7,191 bases of DNA, taken from NCBI GenBank assembly GCA_003601785.1, contig PIYA01000046.1:1-7191 (forward strand), written 5' to 3'. Below the pieces are notes generated by a model, which saw only the letters and a program-made list of their open reading frames with translations, made no database searches and had not been told where the DNA came from. The DNA is from Candidatus Bathyarchaeota archaeon. GTDB lineage: Archaea > Thermoproteota > Bathyarchaeia > Bathyarchaeales > Bathycorpusculaceae. The stretch's first letter is position 1, and every line of letters starts with the position of its first letter. Shown piece by piece: positions 5,438-7,191 of the stretch. Position numbers and translations under genes: made by a program.

Positions 5438-5827
5438 TTAAGCCGCACGCAGTTTTTTCAAAATTTTACCGCAGTCGGCGTTTTTCTCCATAAAAACGCT
5501 TATTTTGTTTTCGTCAACCGTTAGGGAGAGCACCTTCACATCTTTTCCTTCAACGATTATGTCTTTCACATCACCAAGGTTGAAGAGCTCTGACATTTCT
5601 TGGCTTGCGTCGAGTGCGGATGAAGAGAGAATGGCGTAATCTATTATTTTCGTTGGATCTTTAAGGTCTATGGCTGCCGATGTGGAGTTTCTTAAGATGT
5701 AACCGATAACGCCGTCATACGCTTTGATTTCGTCAAGTCTGGCGCGTAGATCGTTTGTTGATGTTTCAACGGTTAATGGTTCGGTGACTGCAGCTAAGTT
5801 TTGAACAGTTTTCTTTTTTCTGGGCAT
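5438..5827 (-). CDS. Roadblock/LC7-like domain protein
   Basis: 129-residue protein with a short basic, disordered head (MPRKKK to about residue 22) and one roadblock/LC7-like fold (about 26-126). The fold includes the opening helix LRARLDEIKAYDGVIGYIL, the central SAAIDLKDPTKIIDYAILSS segment, the LGDVKDIIVEGKDVKVLSL strands and the closing ISVFMEKNADCGKILKKL. Roadblock proteins (MglB, dynein LC7, Ragulator parts) dimerise and regulate small GTPases or scaffold complexes. Here the partner is unknown; the neighbouring roadblock-like protein is the obvious candidate for a heterodimer. An ATG at 5842 overlapping the upstream stop (TAATG) would add MEATC. I prefer 5827 because GGAGG (5840-5836) sits 8 nt before it. 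Third gene of the run. Confidence 0.8.
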   Translation of the reverse strand: MPRKKKTVQNLAAVTEPLTVETSTNDLRARLDEIKAYDGVIGYILRNSTSAAIDLKDPTKIIDYAILSSSALDASQEMSELFNLGDVKDIIVEGKDVKVLSLTVDENKISVFMEKNADCGKILKKLRAA

Positions 5828-5835
5828 ACATGTAG

Positions 5836-5840
5836 CCTCC
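5836..5840 (-). promoter_or_regulatory. Ribosome-binding site that decides the roadblock gene start
   Basis: GGAGG on the minus strand, 8 nt before the ATG at 5827 and inside the first codons of the longer reading. This makes the internal ATG the likely start. Confidence 0.6.
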
Positions 5841-5841
5841 A

Positions 5842-6651
5842 TTAATCGATTACTGGTTTAACCCTCACAAGTTCTCCTCTTTTTATCTCCAGGGTGAGTT
5901 GTATTTTTTCAGGCATTCGTATTATCCCTTTTCCTTCATATTTCGAGTCCTTTATCGGTTTAACTTTGCATGTTGTTGTTTTTCCGTCGAAGGTTTCAAT
6001 TTCAACCATGTTTATCTTCTTGTCTTCGTAGAGTTCTTCCCATTGTGAAAGTATCTCCTTGTCGATGCGCACGGTGTCTGATGGAACAAGTAAGCCTCCG
6101 AGGTTTTCAACGATAAGTTGATTTACAGGGGTCTCAGGGAGTAGGGGTTCAGGTTTGATTTCTTCTTCTAGTGTTTCCTCTTCTGGTGTAATCGTCTCTT
6201 CAGCTTGTTCTACTGGCTCTTCAATCTCAGAAGTCGCAGGCTCTATTTCAGGAGACACTTCACTGCTTTTGAGGGGGGCAGGGTGAATTTTCTCTAATAA
6301 TCTAAGAACCGTTGGAATTATTACACGGGTTACGGTGTTTACGTAATTTATGTCCGCCTTCTTGGAAGTTACTGTTAACAGGTAAAAATCATCGTTTACC
6401 AGCGAAACGTTCACTCTGCCTTTACTACATTCGAGGGTTACGCCTTCAATGTTGCCTATAGAGTCCGCCTTTTCCAATATGCCGTCGAAAGCATTCACTA
6501 CACGCGTCACGGTTTTTTCAGATGTTTTTTCATCACTGGCTACGACTTCACCGTTTTCTTTGAACACAAAGGCGTTGTTTATGTCTGGGCAAACGTTTCC
6601 GATTTCGTTTAAGGTTTCTTTTAAGGCGAAAGAGTACACGTCACTTTCCAT
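5842..6651 (-). CDS. Roadblock-like domain, acidic linker and C-terminal beta domain, function unknown
   Basis: 269-residue three-part protein. Residues 1-122 look roadblock-like: helix VYSFALKETLNEIGNV, strand NAFVFKENGEVVASDE, central helix TVTRVVNAFDGILEKA, strands VTLECSKGRVNVSLVNDDFYLLTV (split by turns) and a closing helix. Residues 125-175 are a Pro/Glu-rich linker, probably disordered. Residues 176-269 form a beta-rich domain ending GIIRMPEKIQLTLEIKRGELV, which recalls AbrB-like or double-psi barrel folds (rule 'I-x-x-P-x-x-x-x-x-x-L-x-I-x-x-G-D/E-x-V'); that likeness is weak evidence. A TTG at 6720 gives 23 more residues but lies inside the upstream gene. The ATG at 6651 has GGAAGTGA 4 nt before it. 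Stop and the next gene's alternative start overlap (TAATG). Roadblock call moderate; C-terminal domain unassigned. Confidence 0.75.
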   Translation of the reverse strand: MESDVYSFALKETLNEIGNVCPDINNAFVFKENGEVVASDEKTSEKTVTRVVNAFDGILEKADSIGNIEGVTLECSKGRVNVSLVNDDFYLLTVTSKKADINYVNTVTRVIIPTVLRLLEKIHPAPLKSSEVSPEIEPATSEIEEPVEQAEETITPEEETLEEEIKPEPLLPETPVNQLIVENLGGLLVPSDTVRIDKEILSQWEELYEDKKINMVEIETFDGKTTTCKVKPIKDSKYEGKGIIRMPEKIQLTLEIKRGELVRVKPVID

Positions 6652-6655
6652 TTTT

Positions 6656-6663
6656 TCACTTCC
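6656..6663 (-). promoter_or_regulatory. Ribosome-binding site that decides the start of the roadblock-linker gene
   Basis: GGAAGTGA on the minus strand differs at one position from GGAGGTGA and lies 4 nt before the ATG at 6651. It sits in the 22-nt gap after the upstream stop, so this ATG is favoured over the in-frame TTG at 6720. Confidence 0.6.
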
Positions 6664-6673
6664 ATACGTATGC

Positions 6674-7099
6674 TTAGGAGATTTTGAAGAGTATGCGTTC
6701 AGGGATTCCGTCGTTTTCAACGACCAGATATTTCAAGCCTTCAGTGTCTCCTAGCTGGTCTAACCATTTCAGAGCCTCACGGGTCTTCTGAAGCAGTAAA
6801 AGTCTTTCCTGATGGCTTTTCACAACCTCTTCTATGGCTGTCAGTTCATGGAAGGGGTTGGCGTCCAAGACTATGCTTAGGTTGCCGATTGTGATTTCTC
6901 CAAGCGTCTGCGTTGCAGCCTTTTTCCCAGCCAGCTTCATCACGACTTCACGTATCTTTTTGGATTTTTCAGCTAAGGCTCTGATGTCGTCTAACCTGCG
7001 TAGGTATTCACCTAACGTGCTTTTGGTTTCGGATATCGCTTTTTCCAGGGTTTCAGCTATCTCTTCAGCTGAAGTGTATTCTTTTATTTCTACGACCAT
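6674..7099 (-). CDS. Unknown helical protein, first complete gene of the roadblock run
   Basis: I do not recognise this 141-residue protein. It has a long charged helical region (about 11-57, AEEIAETLEKAISETKSTL onward, ending VVMKLAG), a short strand pair (LGEITIGNLSIVLDA, 66-80), a second long helix (83-117, with LLLLQKTREALKWLDQL) and a final strand segment (LKYLVVENDGIPERILFKI, 122-140). The two amphipathic helices could form a coiled coil or helical hairpin. No signal peptide, membrane helix or catalytic motif is seen. Two earlier in-frame ATGs (7114, 7108) exist. The third is preferred because GGAGATGAT lies 4 nt before it. The roadblock-linker gene follows 22 nt after its stop, which suggests shared expression and a possible shared complex. 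Confidence 0.75.
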   Translation of the reverse strand: MVVEIKEYTSAEEIAETLEKAISETKSTLGEYLRRLDDIRALAEKSKKIREVVMKLAGKKAATQTLGEITIGNLSIVLDANPFHELTAIEEVVKSHQERLLLLQKTREALKWLDQLGDTEGLKYLVVENDGIPERILFKIS

Positions 7100-7103
7100 T
7101 TTT

Positions 7104-7112
7104 ATCATCTCC
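7104..7112 (-). promoter_or_regulatory. Ribosome-binding site that decides the start of the helical protein gene
   Basis: GGAGATGAT on the minus strand matches GGAGGTGAT at eight of nine positions and lies 4 nt before the ATG at 7099. It overlaps the two earlier ATGs, which have no site of their own. Confidence 0.55.
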
Positions 7113-7145
7113 ATAGAGGAAACAATAGAGGGAAGTTGAGAGAGT

Positions 7146-7191
7146 TTAACTCACCCTACCCCCAATCTCAACAAACAATGGGAAATCTAAG
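7146..7191 (-). CDS. Possible C-terminal end of a further upstream gene
   Basis: One minus-strand frame is open from the window edge to TAA (7148-7146) and reads LDFPLFVEIGGRVS. The composition looks protein-like, and the gap to the next gene would be 46 nt, usual for an operon. Fourteen codons are too few to assign a family, and a frame this short can be open by chance. Confidence 0.3.
   Translation of the reverse strand, partial: LDFPLFVEIGGRVS

Noticed and set aside
6449..6754. Plus-strand open frame of 101 codons
   Set aside because: It is antisense to the roadblock-linker gene and to the end of the helical protein gene. There is no start signal and the composition is unlike a real protein.
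7142..7152. Palindrome GAGTT-T-AACTC upstream of the helical protein gene
   Set aside because: It is short, isolated, and may overlap the stop codon of an upstream gene. There is not enough to call an operator or promoter.

Overview
The window looks archaeal. It encodes an archaeal-type RPA/OB-fold single-strand DNA-binding protein, two DUF131-type small membrane proteins, an archaeal small heat-shock protein, a COG1407-type metallophosphoesterase, an archaeal IMPase/FBPase-family phosphatase, winged-helix proteins of archaeal type and two roadblock-like proteins. TATA-like boxes and GGTGA/GGAG ribosome-binding sites precede several genes. The gene mix and protein style suggest Bathyarchaeia (Thermoproteota) or a relative. 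That placement is inference; the archaeal assignment is firm.

Layout. 1-1011 (minus): a frameshifted RPA-like gene running off the left edge. An exact 8-bp tandem duplication (677-692) breaks its frame. 1012-1109: divergent promoter region. 1110-1654 (plus): two DUF131 paralogues in tandem. 1666-1785 (minus): a 39-residue single-pass membrane peptide with a strong ribosome-binding site. 1822-2863 (minus): a SWIM zinc-finger protein downstream of an Hsp20 chaperone. 2927-4602 (minus): an IMPase-family phosphatase translationally coupled (ATGA overlap) to a metallophosphoesterase. 4603-4790: intergenic and regulatory. 4791-5283: two small winged-helix proteins, convergent and overlapping at their 3' ends. 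5438-7099 (minus): a three-gene run of an unknown helical protein, a roadblock-like protein with an acidic linker and a C-terminal beta domain, and a stand-alone roadblock-like protein. 7146-7191 may hold the last codons of a further upstream gene.

How the genes work together. Two regions touch DNA maintenance: the RPA-like gene, and the SWIM gene, whose family includes the Sws1/Shu2 recombination mediators. The IMPase and phosphoesterase genes form a tight two-gene operon. The right-hand trio is the best candidate for a poorly described system. Roadblock proteins usually form homo- or heterodimeric platforms that regulate small Ras-like GTPases, yet no GTPase is visible here, and the other parts of the trio match nothing I recognise.

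Several starts were moved from the longest reading frame because a GGTGA-like ribosome-binding site sits 4-8 nt before an internal ATG. No tRNA, rRNA, CRISPR array, insertion sequence or attachment site was seen.
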